Part shown: positions 46,501 through 58,867 of the stretch, one piece after another
Numbering within the stretch: the stretch's first letter is position 1
Layout of the letters: every line of letters begins with the position of its first letter
Assembly: GCA_021396245.1 (NCBI GenBank)
Contig: WNYE01000075.1
Span: forward strand, 62,001-126,000
Direction: 5' to 3'
Length of the DNA: 64,000 nucleotides
From: Sporothrix humicola
Lineage: Eukaryota; Ascomycota; Sordariomycetes; Ophiostomatales; Ophiostomataceae
Notes under the pieces: model-generated
Seen by the model: only the letters and a program-made list of their open reading frames with translations
Database searches by the model: none
Told to the model about the DNA's origin: nothing
Translations under genes and position numbers: made by a program

Positions 46501-47569
46501 TTCGTCCGCTGCGTCGGTGCTAGCTAGCCGCGTTAGGTTTGGTTTTATGTCCCATTTTCTGTTTTGGCATCATTTTAGCATCGTGGGATTTTGGGCTTGT
46601 TGTTTTTCCTCTTGTTTATTTCCTTTCACCGTCCTTTGCATCGTGGAGCACACAAAAAAGGACAAAAAAATGAAAACGAAGAAGAAAATAGCAGCAAATG
46701 GCACCGCGCTCGGAGTAAGCTCGGATCCACTGCCAACGACTGCCAAACCATATTGTGTCTCTCGCAGGTTGCATGTATTTCCGCTGACCTCTGCTTTGGT
46801 CATTCGGCCGTGGACTTCTCAAGAATCCACAAGGGGAACCACAGTCCCGGCGTCGGTCCGCCACATATGGATCCTGAATACAACCTTACGTCGTTGTCAC
46901 AAGCCAAAAGGAAGACAAAATTTACAGAATTCACAAAATCTTCAAAATTCAAGAACCAAAAATCAAAACTCAAGAAAAAAAATATGGATCACGACATTTT
47001 CTCCCGTCTGGGATGCGTGAAATACCTCCGACGCAAGGAGACTATGACGGCACGGTTGGAACGTGGCATTTTCTTTTTTTCTGTTTTCTTTTCAACGGTC
47101 CGACGGTTGACGGCACTGCCGGGCCTGTTGCCTTTTTGTTGCCTTTCGGTGGCTCTTTTGTGGCATTTTTGTGGCATTTGTGGAATTTTGGTGACATTTT
47201 GCTGCACCTATGTCGGCCTCTTTCCTATTTCGCCGTTCAATTTGCTTTGCAGCGCACACAATAGGACTTTTCCTTTCTAGGATCGTGAGATTACATACCG
47301 AGGGTTGTCAGGATTAAAAAACGTTGAGAAAAAAAATCAAAAAATCCAGGGTCCACTTGGTCATTTTTGGCCCTTTTTCCTGGCTTCTTTTATTTTGTGC
47401 TTTCCGCGCCTTCCTTCGTCTCCCGCGCTAGAAGCCGTAAAGAAGGGCCCTAAAATAAAAATAAAATCAATATGATGCCAAAAGACGCCAACAAACACGA
47501 CGCGACAGGGAAGTCGCGAGAAATGAAGGCGGTCAACTTTTTTTTCTGTTGTGTCGTTGAACTGTCAGA

Positions 47570-47597
47570 TGAAGCCTGAAGCCTGAAGCCTGAAGCC
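47570..47597 (+). repeat. Heptamer repeat TGAAGCC, four units
   Basis: Four perfect tandem copies, followed by TTCATCCC. Confidence 0.9.
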
Positions 47598-50426
47598 TTC
47601 ATCCCACCCATAGCTACTTCCTCCGGCACGACTCAACACGAAATATGTCGCCAACCTAAAGTCTTGGCAGATTGCACCGTGGGGTCCCTTTTTCTTTACT
47701 TCCATCATTCCCTGCTGCAGGCCCGCCTATTTCCTCGATGCCGTCGGTCACGTCACACGGGAAAGACGGCGTGTCGTGTTGGCGTTTTCGTTGTTAGTTG
47801 GCAACTTGTCAACTTTATCCTTCGGCATTCTGTCGTTTGTGATAGTTTTGTCATCACTTTTGTAGTTTATTGTCGTACCTGCCTATTGTGGCCGCATCCT
47901 ACCGGCCGTTGCACCTGCCGTGCTTTGGTGCCTTCCTCTGTTGGCTACAAGTCATTAGTCCAGCCTTCCGTCTCGGCACCTGCCTTGTCCCTTCTTTCCC
48001 TCTTTACCGCATCGTCTCTCGTTCCTTCCTCATACGCATCTTCTGATCCTTTGTGACACGGCATGGCATTCAGCATCTCCTATTCTCATCGTATGCCGTT
48101 TTATCACTATCCCCTTTCTTCCCCTTTTGCCCCTTTCAAGTCGCGACGACGGCCCCCTTTTCCCCTGTAGCAAATATCGAAGACGTGCCGGCAAGCTAGA
48201 ACGCACTAGAACACTGCGACGCCGCAGGTGCCACGTCTTATTTTCTTGTCCTTTTTCTTGAAGCCCTTGGCCTTGTCCTGTCGTCCCCTGGTCCAATATC
48301 TCTGCCTGTGGGTGTAATTTCCAGTCCTTCAAGTGCCTTTTCAGGGCCCCGATTTTCAATTTTAGCCAATTTCCAGCCACCAGAGTCCCTTCCCAACGCC
48401 CAACAGCAGCTGGACGGATCGCAAAATGAGACTCTCTCAGAATCCAAGCGGCTAGCCTTGTCCTTGGGGCCCTTGGAATGTTAAAATTGGCGGAAATTGC
48501 GCCTGGGACCACTTTCTAGGCGGTGACAATGATTAATGAATAATGAATAATGAATTTGGCGATTTTGACGGATGTTTTCGGTGGTCCAAACCCCTGCTCC
48601 TGCAGTTGGTTTGGCATTTCTTGCATTTGCATTTTTCAGCATTTTGCAAACACGTTTTGCTTTCCAGGAGGTCTCTCACTTTCTCCAGGGGGTCCATCAC
48701 AACTAAAATGAACGCAAATGATTGGAGTCGATGCACAATGCGCCGCAAAACGTGAGATACTTGTATGGCGTAACTCGAACAAATAAAAATGTTGAGAAGG
48801 CTGTGATACTCGATACGGATAATATCACCAACATACAATATGACCACAGACTATTACCAAATATTGATATGATGTACGGCGTATTGAGCACACAAAGACA
48901 AATAGAACTGCGACTATTTGTGCACTTGTGTGTTTTTGCATGTCTTTGTCTTGTGTTCCTGTAATACGAAGTAGTCTCACAGGGCAATACGGAGAAAAGC
49001 GTGACGGACGAGAGGTGAGACAGTTGTCAAGAGTTTGTTAAGACAGGACACAAACACAAAATCATAAAATATACGACGTCCTGAGTGAATGGAAATATAG
49101 TTGTTCCCAAAATAGAGCCGAAAGGGAAAGAGCCTGGTTGTAATACGCTTGAGATGTCTTTCCGTATTTGGAGTTTTGATTTCACAGCAAGTTGTCGGTC
49201 GTGCCCAACCCGGAGGAAGGAGCGACCTTGCTGAGAGAGCAGCGGTGTAAAAGGGCCGAGATAAAAAGCCACCGAAAAAGACACCAAAACCATTGACGTT
49301 CGTGTTGAACTGTGGTCCTGACTGAGGGCATTCGCATACGAGGCAAACGCGATAAAACATGAAAAGAAAACCAAAAAAAGAAAGAAGAAAAGCAGCACGC
49401 CGCCACGTCCCACAACACGGCCGAGGAAGGCTGCACGATGCGGCCAAAAAGGCGGCCACCGGCCAGCGCACAATAACGCAACGAGAATAACAAAAACAGC
49501 AGGAGCGCAAAACAGTACGGCAGCACAGCATCAACAAGGCAGGAGCACAATATCGCAACAAAAATAGGAAACGGCAGGCGCGGGACAAAGACACAGACAG
49601 AGGAAGGAAGGACTGAAGGGAAGGACTTTTCAACATGTAGGGAAGGAACTCAGCCGCAGAACGGGACAAAAGCCTCGCGACAAAAAGAAAAGGGCATTCA
49701 AAAAAAAAAAGAAAAGAAAACGGTCGCCGAAACGGAATAGCCAAAACGTCGCAAATGAAATGCGGTGAAGCCCGTAACCTCTAACGCGCCGGCGCAGCGG
49801 TGCCTTGCCCTCTTGCCCTGAATGAAATGACCTAAAAAGGAGCGCTGACTGAAGTGAATGACGGCCTGACCTCGTTTGCAAAGCGCTAGCGCACCCCTGC
49901 CCCTGGCTCCTTCCCTCTTTTTCTTTCCTCACGCTGGCCGACGTCCCCCCACACACCCCTGTCCGGCGTGGCTCCCCACCTGCCCACCACCCCTTCTTTC
50001 ATTCTCTGATTCTGTCTTCTGCCTCTCTTCCAATATTCTATTTCGCCCACCACGCCTACGTCCGACCCACGACCATCGCCCAAGGCAGCCGAGCCCGCCG
50101 CCGCGCCGTCCGTCTTCTTGTCCTCTTCGCCTTTTTTCTGGGCGCACCCCACTGACGACGTCGTCGACTGCCTTCTCTCAGAAAAAGCGAAGAAAAAAGA
50201 GAGAAAAAGAAAAAAAAGGACACACCCCTGCCGGGCACTACCATTGCGGACGTGTCAAAGAAGACTGGCGCTCCGTTTTGTGCTTTGGTGGGCTTCCCAC
50301 TCTTCTGGCGCCCTCGTGGCACTGTCCGGACGTCAGGCACACCTCCCTCGCTTCACTACATATACACGCCCACTAATCAAGTCCCGTCCCATCATCTCGA
50401 AACGGCCGATCTGAGCCTTTCGTACA

Positions 50427-50442
50427 CCCCCCCCCCCCCCCC
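50427..50442 (+). repeat. Poly(C) run, 16 nt
   Basis: Sixteen C residues followed by TGGGGG, able to form a small C/G hairpin or an i-motif-like structure. Confidence 0.9.
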
Positions 50443-50661
50443 TGGGGGAGTGCTGGAAGAGGCTGCCTGGTCAGAAAGGAGCAACACGAAATTGTCAGTC
50501 AGCTACAAGGCCCTTGGCCCTGTTTCTTTCTGCCCGGTTTTTTTTATTGTGCTATTGTGCCTATTTTTCTTTTCTTTTTGGTGTCGTCGTTTCCTTTTCC
50601 CCAGAAGGCCCTTTATTTGCCCTTCCTTCTCGTTCACATTCTCACGCCCCCCCAAAGTCCA

Positions 50662-50915
50662 TATAAGTCAAGCGTCTCCCCCGATCACTTTCACTTCCCA
50701 TCTTGTCTTTTTCTCTCTTCTTGATCTTTCTCTCTCATCACCAACTCAAATCAACTTCAAAGTCAACAAGACTCTCAACGCTCAACAACTCTCAACCACC
50801 ACTGCTACTAGCAACAACATCTTGAGCGCCTTGGCCTCTCCCACCAACACCACTCTTGCCAACAACTACCGTGTTCTCCCAGAACATCACCAACTTCACA
50901 ACCCACACATTCACA
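50662..50915 (+). promoter_or_regulatory. TATA-like site and CAA/CT-rich leader
   Basis: ATATAAGTC at about 50662 is followed by a CT-rich start-site-like stretch, then a leader rich in CAAC and TCAAC, ending CATTCACAATGG. This is the usual layout of a well-expressed filamentous-fungal gene. The only frame that follows is short (next entry). Confidence 0.4.
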
Positions 50916-51154
50916 ATGGCCATTACACAGTCCGCCTCTATGGAGCAGCGCCCGTCTCAGCTGCCGCCGTGCCCCGGCCCGCCGCCAAGTCGTCCTCTGC
51001 CGCCGCTGCCGAACCGCGGGTAGTTTCACTACCATGACGGTCTTCGTGCATCTTGCGCAGAACGATCACTTCACAACTACTCAAGCCCGCACCGAACATG
51101 GAGCGTGGCGTTGCACACACCCGGAAAGATCAGCACGACATCAACACAGCATGA
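50916..51154 (+). CDS. Candidate small Pro-rich protein (35 aa, or 65 aa if spliced)
   Basis: The ATG in CACAATGG opens a frame reading MAITQSASMEQRPSQLPPCP, then Pro-rich PPPSRPLPPLPNRG and a stop at 51021. If a 41-bp GTAGTT...GCGCAG intron (51020-51060) is removed, the frame continues through TITSQLLKPAPNMERG to a stop ending at 51154, 65 aa in all. The Pro-rich end resembles SH3- or profilin-binding linkers, but this is only a composition match. The leader and start context are better than the ORF itself. It may instead be an upstream ORF or first exon of a gene whose later exons I cannot trace between 51154 and 52100. Confidence 0.3.
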
Positions 51155-54100
51155 GGAGCAGAGAGAGCTTGCCCGGTCTGGTCGTACACGACCACGCCAT
51201 GACGGGACGCCTTTGCTCTCACTCTTCCTGCTGTGCAACATCCGGCCTTCGAGCTCTCTCTTCATATCTCACCACATCTCTCGCGACCACCTTTGCTGAG
51301 CCGGCTCGGTACTGGTCCTCGTTTCTCACTGCTGCAACAACACAAACCTCATTTCGGCCGGCACTGTCGACTTCGACAACCTTCTTCTTTTTCCCTTCTT
51401 CGGCGACCATTCAACTGCCCACTACTACCCCTTAATTGTACTACTACATTTTATTACCCATTTCACACATTTTCAACAACCATACACTCCCGTTTTAATC
51501 ACGACACCCATTTGATTTTTTACTTCCTTCACTTTATTACTACAACGCGACGCCTACCCCATTTGTTACGAAGCATCATCGGTTTACTTGTTCGGGCGGT
51601 ATTCTCATACACAGCTCAGGGATTTTATTACTTTTGTTTTTACTGCGATAGAAAGGGATATCCTATTTTGTGCCCACTCGGGCTTTTTCAACCTCATCGT
51701 TGATTTTTTTGTTATTTCCTACCATTTTTGTACCACTAGAAAGAGCATATGGGCTTCACACCGGCGTCGTTCTCACTTGTCTTTGCCACATTCGCAAGAA
51801 TACACACACTTCTGCGGAACCGAAATTACAATACTTCTGTTTCCCAGCCCATTCATTATTTTTTCCATCATCAACGTTAATGTTTTTTTGTCATTCCCTC
51901 ATACAGGATGCTTCGTTTTTTTCACTCGTTTGCACTCCCCAAGAAGGAACCACAAGCCGATACCCCCATCTCTATTCTAGTTTTTAGTTTTGCTGTTTAC
52001 AGCCCTCGAGAATTCAAACGATTACCTCGCATATAAGCCACGAAACGAAACAAAATGCGTGGCTTCTGCTTTGTGACTGACTGCCGATCTGCTATCATCT
52101 ACGTCGTACTTTGATCATATCTCAAATTACGTGAGAATCAACAAACACAAACAATGCAATATTCGGGCGTGGTCAGCTGCCACCACTTTAATATGATCAA
52201 TATGATTGGTCATGGTCAGTTTTTGAGAGTGCATGTTGGGGCTTGTAAGACATCTCGGCAGCCACTTTGCGGGATGTGCTCACCTGTTCTCACTCTCACT
52301 CCTTCTTTGCTCTTATTCTCAGACAATGCCGTCACACCCACCGACTTTTCTTTTGCTTGTTTCCCGTCGGTGAGACATGTCCTCCGCATTTTGGACCTCC
52401 GAACTGTTGGGACTGTCCGTGATTGTCTGTGACTGTGTCTGTGAATGTGCCCTGTGCCTGGTGCCTGGTGCCTGTTTAATTGTCTTTATGTCTTGTGTTT
52501 TTTTGCCTCTGCTTTCTTTTTCTGTCCACCACTATTTGAATCCCATCCCACCTTTTACCAACTATTCAGACTCTCCTTGCCTCTGTGCCTGGGTTTGCCC
52601 GAAAACAGCACTGGGCCCTGCCGCATGTTTCACTCCGGGGAGCAGGAACAGGAAAGAAAAGGGTGGGAAAAAGAAAGGAAAAAAGAAGAGAAGGGAAGAA
52701 GGGAAGACAAAGCGAGGGATGTCCAGAAATGTCCAAGAGGCGACAGCTAAACAGGAAAAGAGGGTGTCCCACGACGAAATCCGAGAGGACGGCGAGAAAC
52801 CAGACGAGACTCTTGGGAAGTCAAGACTTGACTAAAATCACAAGGAAAATCTCTAGTAAATCCAGAAAAAACAGAGAACAATTTGAATAACTACGAGTAC
52901 TCACATACATCCACAAGCCTGGCGAGCGACAAGGCGCATCGTCTTCGGACCGGACACTCTTCCGGTGATCAGCATTGGTCGGATGCACCGTGGATCTGGC
53001 GGTCGTTTGAGCTGGCGTCAATCTGTCGTTCATTCTTGTCACTTCTTGACACTTTCACAGTCCTTTTGTCGTCACCCCTCTTATCTTTCTCGATATATCC
53101 CTGCATCTTCTCTTCTCCTCTTTTACTTGCACTGCTCTTCTTGTCTTTTGTTCTATCCCCTCTTTGACTTTGGGCCGGCGAAACGATCCTCACGCCGCGT
53201 CCCTATTTCCTTGACCCACTCCACCCTACGAGGCCACCATCTCCCCTCATCGCCCTCCAAAACTGTCCCAAACTGTCCAAAACTGACCAAAACTCCTCAA
53301 ACTATCACCCCTTGCTTCACAAGGCCGTCCATCAGCCTTCATGTCTCGCTCACGTGCTCCTCATAGTGCCAGCATATGCAGGCATCAACAGTCAAGCGGG
53401 CTGCAGCCCGATATGAGTTTGATCCAGTGTGATCCTCTCTGATCCCCCATACAACGTTTTGATCTCCTTTGCATTCCGCTATCCTACTCGATCAAACAGA
53501 TACACATCCAGTCCGCTATTCTCCCACAAAAATCAATGTCGTCATTACTGCAATCAGTCCATCGATCCGTCACATACACCATCGGTTTTCCCCACCGCCT
53601 TTTCCTTTTTCTGTTTATTCTGTTCCTTTTTTCACAATGTATCGAGGAACCGTTCACTCCTTCGCTCTTCTTTTCTGCTCCCAAGCCACCTCCGCCCGTT
53701 TCCGTTTCTGTTTCCATTCCTTCGTGCCTTTTCTGCCAACGTCCGTTGTGATTTCCCACGTTTTTCCTGCAATTGTAGCTGGGACGGTGCTCGTACGAGC
53801 AATGCGGGCGTGATGCTTGGCTTCTTGTGCCTTTCTTGAAACGTTTTCTTGGCATTTATTGGACTTTATTGTCTTTTATTCCGTTGGGATCTTTTTACAT
53901 CAAGTACGACGTACACACCCCCTCCTTTCCAGCATCTTTCCTCTCTTCTCCTCTCCCCTCGCCGAAAAGATGTGAGGAGAAGCTCGCGACGGTTTCCCGT
54001 CCTGGATCACGATCTTCCCTGACCCTCCTCCGCGGGTTTCCTTTTCTGCATTTCTCTTTGTCTGCCTTTGTGCGGACTGTCCCTCCGAGTAGCTTTCTGT

Positions 54101-56881
54101 GCCCATTTCCCCTCTCTACGATGTATCTTACAACATCCATTATTGTTCTGCCTGGGAGTGAGTCGATAAATTCCCAATTCTCTTCCTATTTCTACTTTGA
54201 CGGAGCACAAATGCAACTTTATCGAGCCGCGCCTTCTATCACGCCCTGCGAGTAGCACAAAAATGGCCTGTTGTTTTCTTGGAGTCGTCTTGGGTCCTGG
54301 CCTCTGCCACTCTGGGCATCGTGACTCCTCGCCTCCTCTGCTTTTTACACATCTCACGCCAAGATCCAATACAAAAGTACGTCGTGCGCTGTATCTACTC
54401 GAGCTACTGTAGAAGTATTATTCCCAAGCAAAAACATACAAAATACAGCTTGAACCGGCCAAGGCTGTGCTCATCCGCCCTACGGCGTAGCACTCTCAAA
54501 GCCCATGTGGAAATATGTTGATGGTTGCGAGGTGCTTTGGATGTGCTTTCGGCTGCGTTGTTGGGATATCTTTCCACCCACGACCACAATCGACAGCAAT
54601 ATGGGCGATATGATGCGAGACCCCATGACGTGTGGGCTCCTCTTTCTCTCTTCTTTTTCTGTTCTCCACCCCTCCTTACCAAAAATAAAGATGCGATCCC
54701 GTTTCCCATCGTTTCCGTCGTTTCCTTTCACTCCAGTCTTTGGTCTCGTTTTTGTCTCTACTCCTCCCTTTTTTCTCTCCGTCCCGTGAAACTTTCCCGC
54801 GAGACTTGTCTTGCGCCGTCTCTTCCTTTCCGTTGTGCTATTCCCGTTTCCCGGTTCGCTTTTACGACCTACAATTATCTATTATCAGTTTTCCCCATTG
54901 GAGCCAATCTGCATACGTAGTGATGGTGTGATATCGCAGAGATAACACGCCCAATATCCCTTGCTCTCGCGTGTTACGATACGATCGAGTTTTGGAGCGT
55001 AGGGCATCTGCATTTGTCAGATAACAAAAGTGAGAGATCGTATCAAAAGGGTGCCGTAAAAACAGTCCCTTTCAAAGGGCCGTAACATACTAATGGAGCA
55101 CGTCAAGTTGCAGCGCACGTCACGCATGTATATCCGTAACACGATATATCCCTTGATGGGGTCCATGATACGGAGTGTCCATTTCTGACGATATCCATTA
55201 TCAGCTATGAAATGCCCTGAATTTTTGAAATGATCCATTGACAGTGTGGGGATGCAAATCAAAAGACCCAGAATATCACCAGAAAAGGAAAATAATGAAC
55301 CAACATAACGGGCCAAAGTGGCCCAGGAACCAGAATACGAATTTATGTCTTGGCAAGCTCGGCACCGCAAAAATCAGAGAAAATACCCAGAACAGACTGG
55401 AGATCCCCCAAACCTCCAAATTACGCATGATGACGCCGTGCCTGGGCTTCTGGCGCAATCTCCCCTCTCCCTTTTGTCTGTGCGCTATTTTTGGCATTGT
55501 GGGCGCTCTTGGAGGGCTTTTTGCCATGTTTTTTTGCTGCCCCTGCCCCATAATACTGATAATACTGGGCCTTCTCCAAGAACGCTTGGGCACTTGAGGC
55601 GCTCTGATACGGGCAGCCCCTCGTATCTGATTCTCATTGTCTATCCTGCTCCGGATCGCCCTTGCATTCTATTTTCAGCTGTACACTTTCCTTGCACCTT
55701 GGACCGCTGCAGCATTGTCAGATCGCTGCAACTGGTGCTCGTATCGTATTTTCTAGCGTATCGTATCGTACATTTACTCTGTCCATCGTAAAAACGGAGC
55801 TTGTTCTCCTAGGGTCTCTCTCCTGTTCTCATGTTTACACTGGGGCTTCTCTTGATGTATCGTCTCAAGTCCCTGTCTTCGAGTCCTTACCCACAACGAC
55901 GTAATCGATGCCCTGTTTTTTGTATTCAGTAGTTCTGTGGGTTCCTGGGCAAGGGGACTAACGTCGTATTCACTGCTTGTTTTTGCAGGTCCTTTTTGCA
56001 TTGCATCCTGCCATGTGTCGCAAGCGCGCGTTTCGTCTGCCAAACAGAGAGGAGCCTTCAAAGGAGGCTCAGAAGAAGGGACAGGCTAAGCAATCTCTGA
56101 CAATGCACAATACGGAGGGGTGTACTTTTTGTCACGGCCTTGATGCTGGGTGGATTCATGACCGTCTCTGCCACAAATACGCAGTGTTTTGTATCCTGAT
56201 CGTAATATGTCATCGTCATGGGACGAAGGAGAAAAGTGACTCGAGATAAAAGAGATCACAGAGTGGAGGAAGGGGTAGCAGTCGATCTGACGTGAACGAT
56301 GGGGCGTTGCTACTGTATGAGAAAGTTCAGACAGTTGACATACAGCCGTATGTCGTACTCATTGTTCAGACAGTCTCAGACTCGTGTTTATGTGGTATTT
56401 TCGCATATCTCCACTGAGAGATTTCTTGATGCACATAATGCGTCCCATGATGGGCAATTTGGACAGATGTCCGTGGGGGGTGTGAACTGAAGAATAGACG
56501 CGAGTCGGACTGTGATGAAGTAGTATCTGGATGAACGGAGAATTGTTGATCTTGTTGTTGATATGGCACTCCGTTTTGATAAAAAAGACCAACACAGTAC
56601 AAAGTACGGCGTGCATTTACTTTGTTTACTTTCCTCCGTTTCGGACTTAGCCATCTCATATCAATAGCTCCGTATTTGCTTTACAGCATCGTGAAAAGAA
56701 GGGTATGAACTTTGAATTTTGATTTATGCCATTGTTGTGAGGAGAGAGAATGAACCTGAAGGCAAATATCAATAACTCAGCGCCTTGAATGTAAACATAT
56801 CTCCCTTTGCTCCAGACCCGACTCCATTCCGTAAAATGAAAACCATGAAACACTTTTATATCATAACTTCGTAAACTCCCG
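51155..56881. other. Gene desert, right part
   Basis: 5.7 kb of mostly pyrimidine-rich DNA (51200-54900), then mixed AT-richer DNA up to the oleate-hydratase-like gene. TACGNNGTA motifs lie at 52100 and 53905. No recognisable gene. Long Ser/Phe/Leu frames are composition artefacts. Confidence 0.5.
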
Positions 56882-58867
56882 TCAACTCATAATCGTCATC
56901 AGCATCTCGCCCAGCACTTGCACATCCTGGTCGGTGCGGTGGACGGGCGGTGGTGCTTTGTGGTCGTCGATGCCCATGAGCCCGTAGACGGCCATCTGTG
57001 CCGACCGGGCCGAGTATTCCATCGTGAAAGTGACGTCGCGGTCAATTTCGACAAACTGGCCGAGAAGACCGATGTTTCCTTTGTTGGTGCCATTGCCATC
57101 ATCCTTGCCGTTCCTCCCCGGCAACACATCTGGCCGGTCTCCGGCAGTGCGCGTCAAGAATGGACTCCCAATGAACGGCATCAGACAGGGAATGGTGATT
57201 ACACCAGGAGGTGATGGTTGAGACAGAAGACTGGCCAAGGGGCCCGGCAAGTCGAGATAGGAAATCAGCTCGGCAAAGATCTCGGCACCGGTGCAGGCCA
57301 TCATGGGTTTTCGTATATGCAGGCCTTCCTGGTCCGGGTACAGACCGTATCCCCATAGGACACGTACATCGGCGGGTTGATCGGTGAAGTACGGCTGGTG
57401 TGGCATCGTAATGGACATCATCCAGGGGCTGTCGCGAAATGTAATGAGCGGGCCATTGGTGTTTGTGCCTTCGGGCGGACCACTCGAGGAGGCCATCGAG
57501 GACGACGAAGATGGTACGGATGCTGATGCAGACACGGACGCCGACGACTCGCCAAAACCGGCCCAAGTGGTGAGGTGGGTAAACAGAGCTGCCGCTTCGC
57601 CGGACAGAGTCACTGTGAACGACAGCCACGATGATTTGGCTATATGGCTGTAAAATATGGATGGACGGCCAAACGCGGCATGATGCACCGGGTTGGTCAC
57701 CGGATCGGCCAGTCTATCCCAGAAGCGCCACACCGGACCTGGGTCACGCAAAACGGCCTCTTGGGTAGGTAACGGGGGAGGTGCACGGTCGTTGCCGCCA
57801 AAGAGTACGCCGGCTGTCATACTGCCGAGTGTCAAGAAAACGATATCGTGTGGGCCGAGTGAAATGTCCGACTGCGTGCCGTGCTGGGTTGTCCGCAGAG
57901 TGCTTACAACAATGTGGTCTCCTTCAGCAAAGATAACCTCTTCCACTCGCGTGTTATATCGGAAATCAATACCCAATTCACGTAGATGCTGCTCTATTGG
58001 CAGCACAATGCACTCGTAGTCGTTGAGGGGCGCGTGATCAATCCCCGCGAGTGTGCTGATATGGGAAAACTCGTGCAGGAACCGCAGCAGGTAGCGCCGG
58101 AACTCGACAGCGCTGTGCCACGGCTGGAATCCGTAGAGGCTGGCCCAGACATCCCAGAACTTGGACTCGAAAAAGTCGGGCTGGAAGTGTGCTTGAATCT
58201 CAGATTTTCCTTGAGACACAGAAGCGGCGGCTAGGCTGTCCTCAGTAGCCAGGATGAGGCCCAGTAGGCTCATGCGCTGTGCGGGCAGCAGCTCCATGCT
58301 CTGGACATTGACGACCTCTGGCCGGCCGTCAGGACCACGAGCCACAAGACGGGCTGGAAATGTAGGTGAAAGTAAAGATGTTGACGATTTGGCAGGATGC
58401 GATGTCGCCGGCTGTGGTGCTGATAGAGCGGCCGGCGTGTCAACAGACGGCACGTCGATCAACTCAAACTCGCTGCTTGTTTTTTCTCCTTCTGATTTTG
58501 GAATTGCTTCCATCTCCGCCTCTGGTATCGCGACTGGCGATCCTCTGACATCGTCTAAGACTGTCTGTCCCGGGTGCCGTGCTGAGGGCACTTTGGCCAG
58601 CGTCTCGTAGAGGCAGCGATATGAAAAGTTGAGCTTGCGAGCTGCCAGAACTGTGTATCCTTTTTGCCAGTCGGGTATCTCGTTGCCGTTCTTATCTTTA
58701 CTAGAACCGCCTTTGCCCATGGCTCCTCCTGGCAGCGGTGCTGCCTCGATGATGTGAATGTGATCGGCAGGCACGCCGGCATCATAGTACAGATGCACGG
58801 CAGCGGTCAATGACGCAATGCCACCGCCGACAAGGTATGCATACGTCTCTTTCGGTGGCCGACGCAT
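56882..58867 (-). CDS. Oleate-hydratase-family (MCRA) FAD protein
   Basis: One exon, 661 aa from MRRPPKETYAYLVGGG; upstream in-frame codons lack an ATG. The FAD-binding Rossmann motif GGGIASLTAAVHLYYDAG is at about 14-31, with an acidic residue at the end of the next strand (IIEAAPLPGG). Family blocks follow: FWDVWASLYGFQPWHSAVEFRRYL... and LNDYECIVLPIEQHL, FLTLGSMTAG, and VLWGYGLYPDQEG. Oleate hydratases add water to the cis-9 double bond of oleate to make 10-hydroxystearate and need FAD only structurally. Two low-complexity inserts (about 110-175 and 460-490, Ser-rich) lengthen it beyond the bacterial enzymes. The loop that in bacterial enzymes reads RGGREM, carrying the catalytic Glu, here reads LAARKL (about 74-79), so hydratase activity is uncertain. 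It could be a divergent paralogue with another lipid substrate. Confidence 0.85.
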   Translation of the reverse strand: MRRPPKETYAYLVGGGIASLTAAVHLYYDAGVPADHIHIIEAAPLPGGAMGKGGSSKDKNGNEIPDWQKGYTVLAARKLNFSYRCLYETLAKVPSARHPGQTVLDDVRGSPVAIPEAEMEAIPKSEGEKTSSEFELIDVPSVDTPAALSAPQPATSHPAKSSTSLLSPTFPARLVARGPDGRPEVVNVQSMELLPAQRMSLLGLILATEDSLAAASVSQGKSEIQAHFQPDFFESKFWDVWASLYGFQPWHSAVEFRRYLLRFLHEFSHISTLAGIDHAPLNDYECIVLPIEQHLRELGIDFRYNTRVEEVIFAEGDHIVVSTLRTTQHGTQSDISLGPHDIVFLTLGSMTAGVLFGGNDRAPPPLPTQEAVLRDPGPVWRFWDRLADPVTNPVHHAAFGRPSIFYSHIAKSSWLSFTVTLSGEAAALFTHLTTWAGFGESSASVSASASVPSSSSSMASSSGPPEGTNTNGPLITFRDSPWMMSITMPHQPYFTDQPADVRVLWGYGLYPDQEGLHIRKPMMACTGAEIFAELISYLDLPGPLASLLSQPSPPGVITIPCLMPFIGSPFLTRTAGDRPDVLPGRNGKDDGNGTNKGNIGLLGQFVEIDRDVTFTMEYSARSAQMAVYGLMGIDDHKAPPPVHRTDQDVQVLGEMLMTIMS

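Larger units (their letters stand above)
37001..50600. other. Gene desert, left part
   Basis: 13.6 kb in which I recognise no protein family, tRNA or rRNA. Frames are short and their composition follows local purine/pyrimidine bias. Visible structure: two TTCTAGAAGGTT copies (37997, 38093), a CTTTGA cluster (42421-42499), a heptamer repeat (47570-47597), TACGNNGTA motifs (43521, 44518, 45117, 48875, 48965) and one minus-strand frame with two CxxC pairs (43134-43568). Many purine/pyrimidine switches of 20-60 bp occur. Confidence 0.55.
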
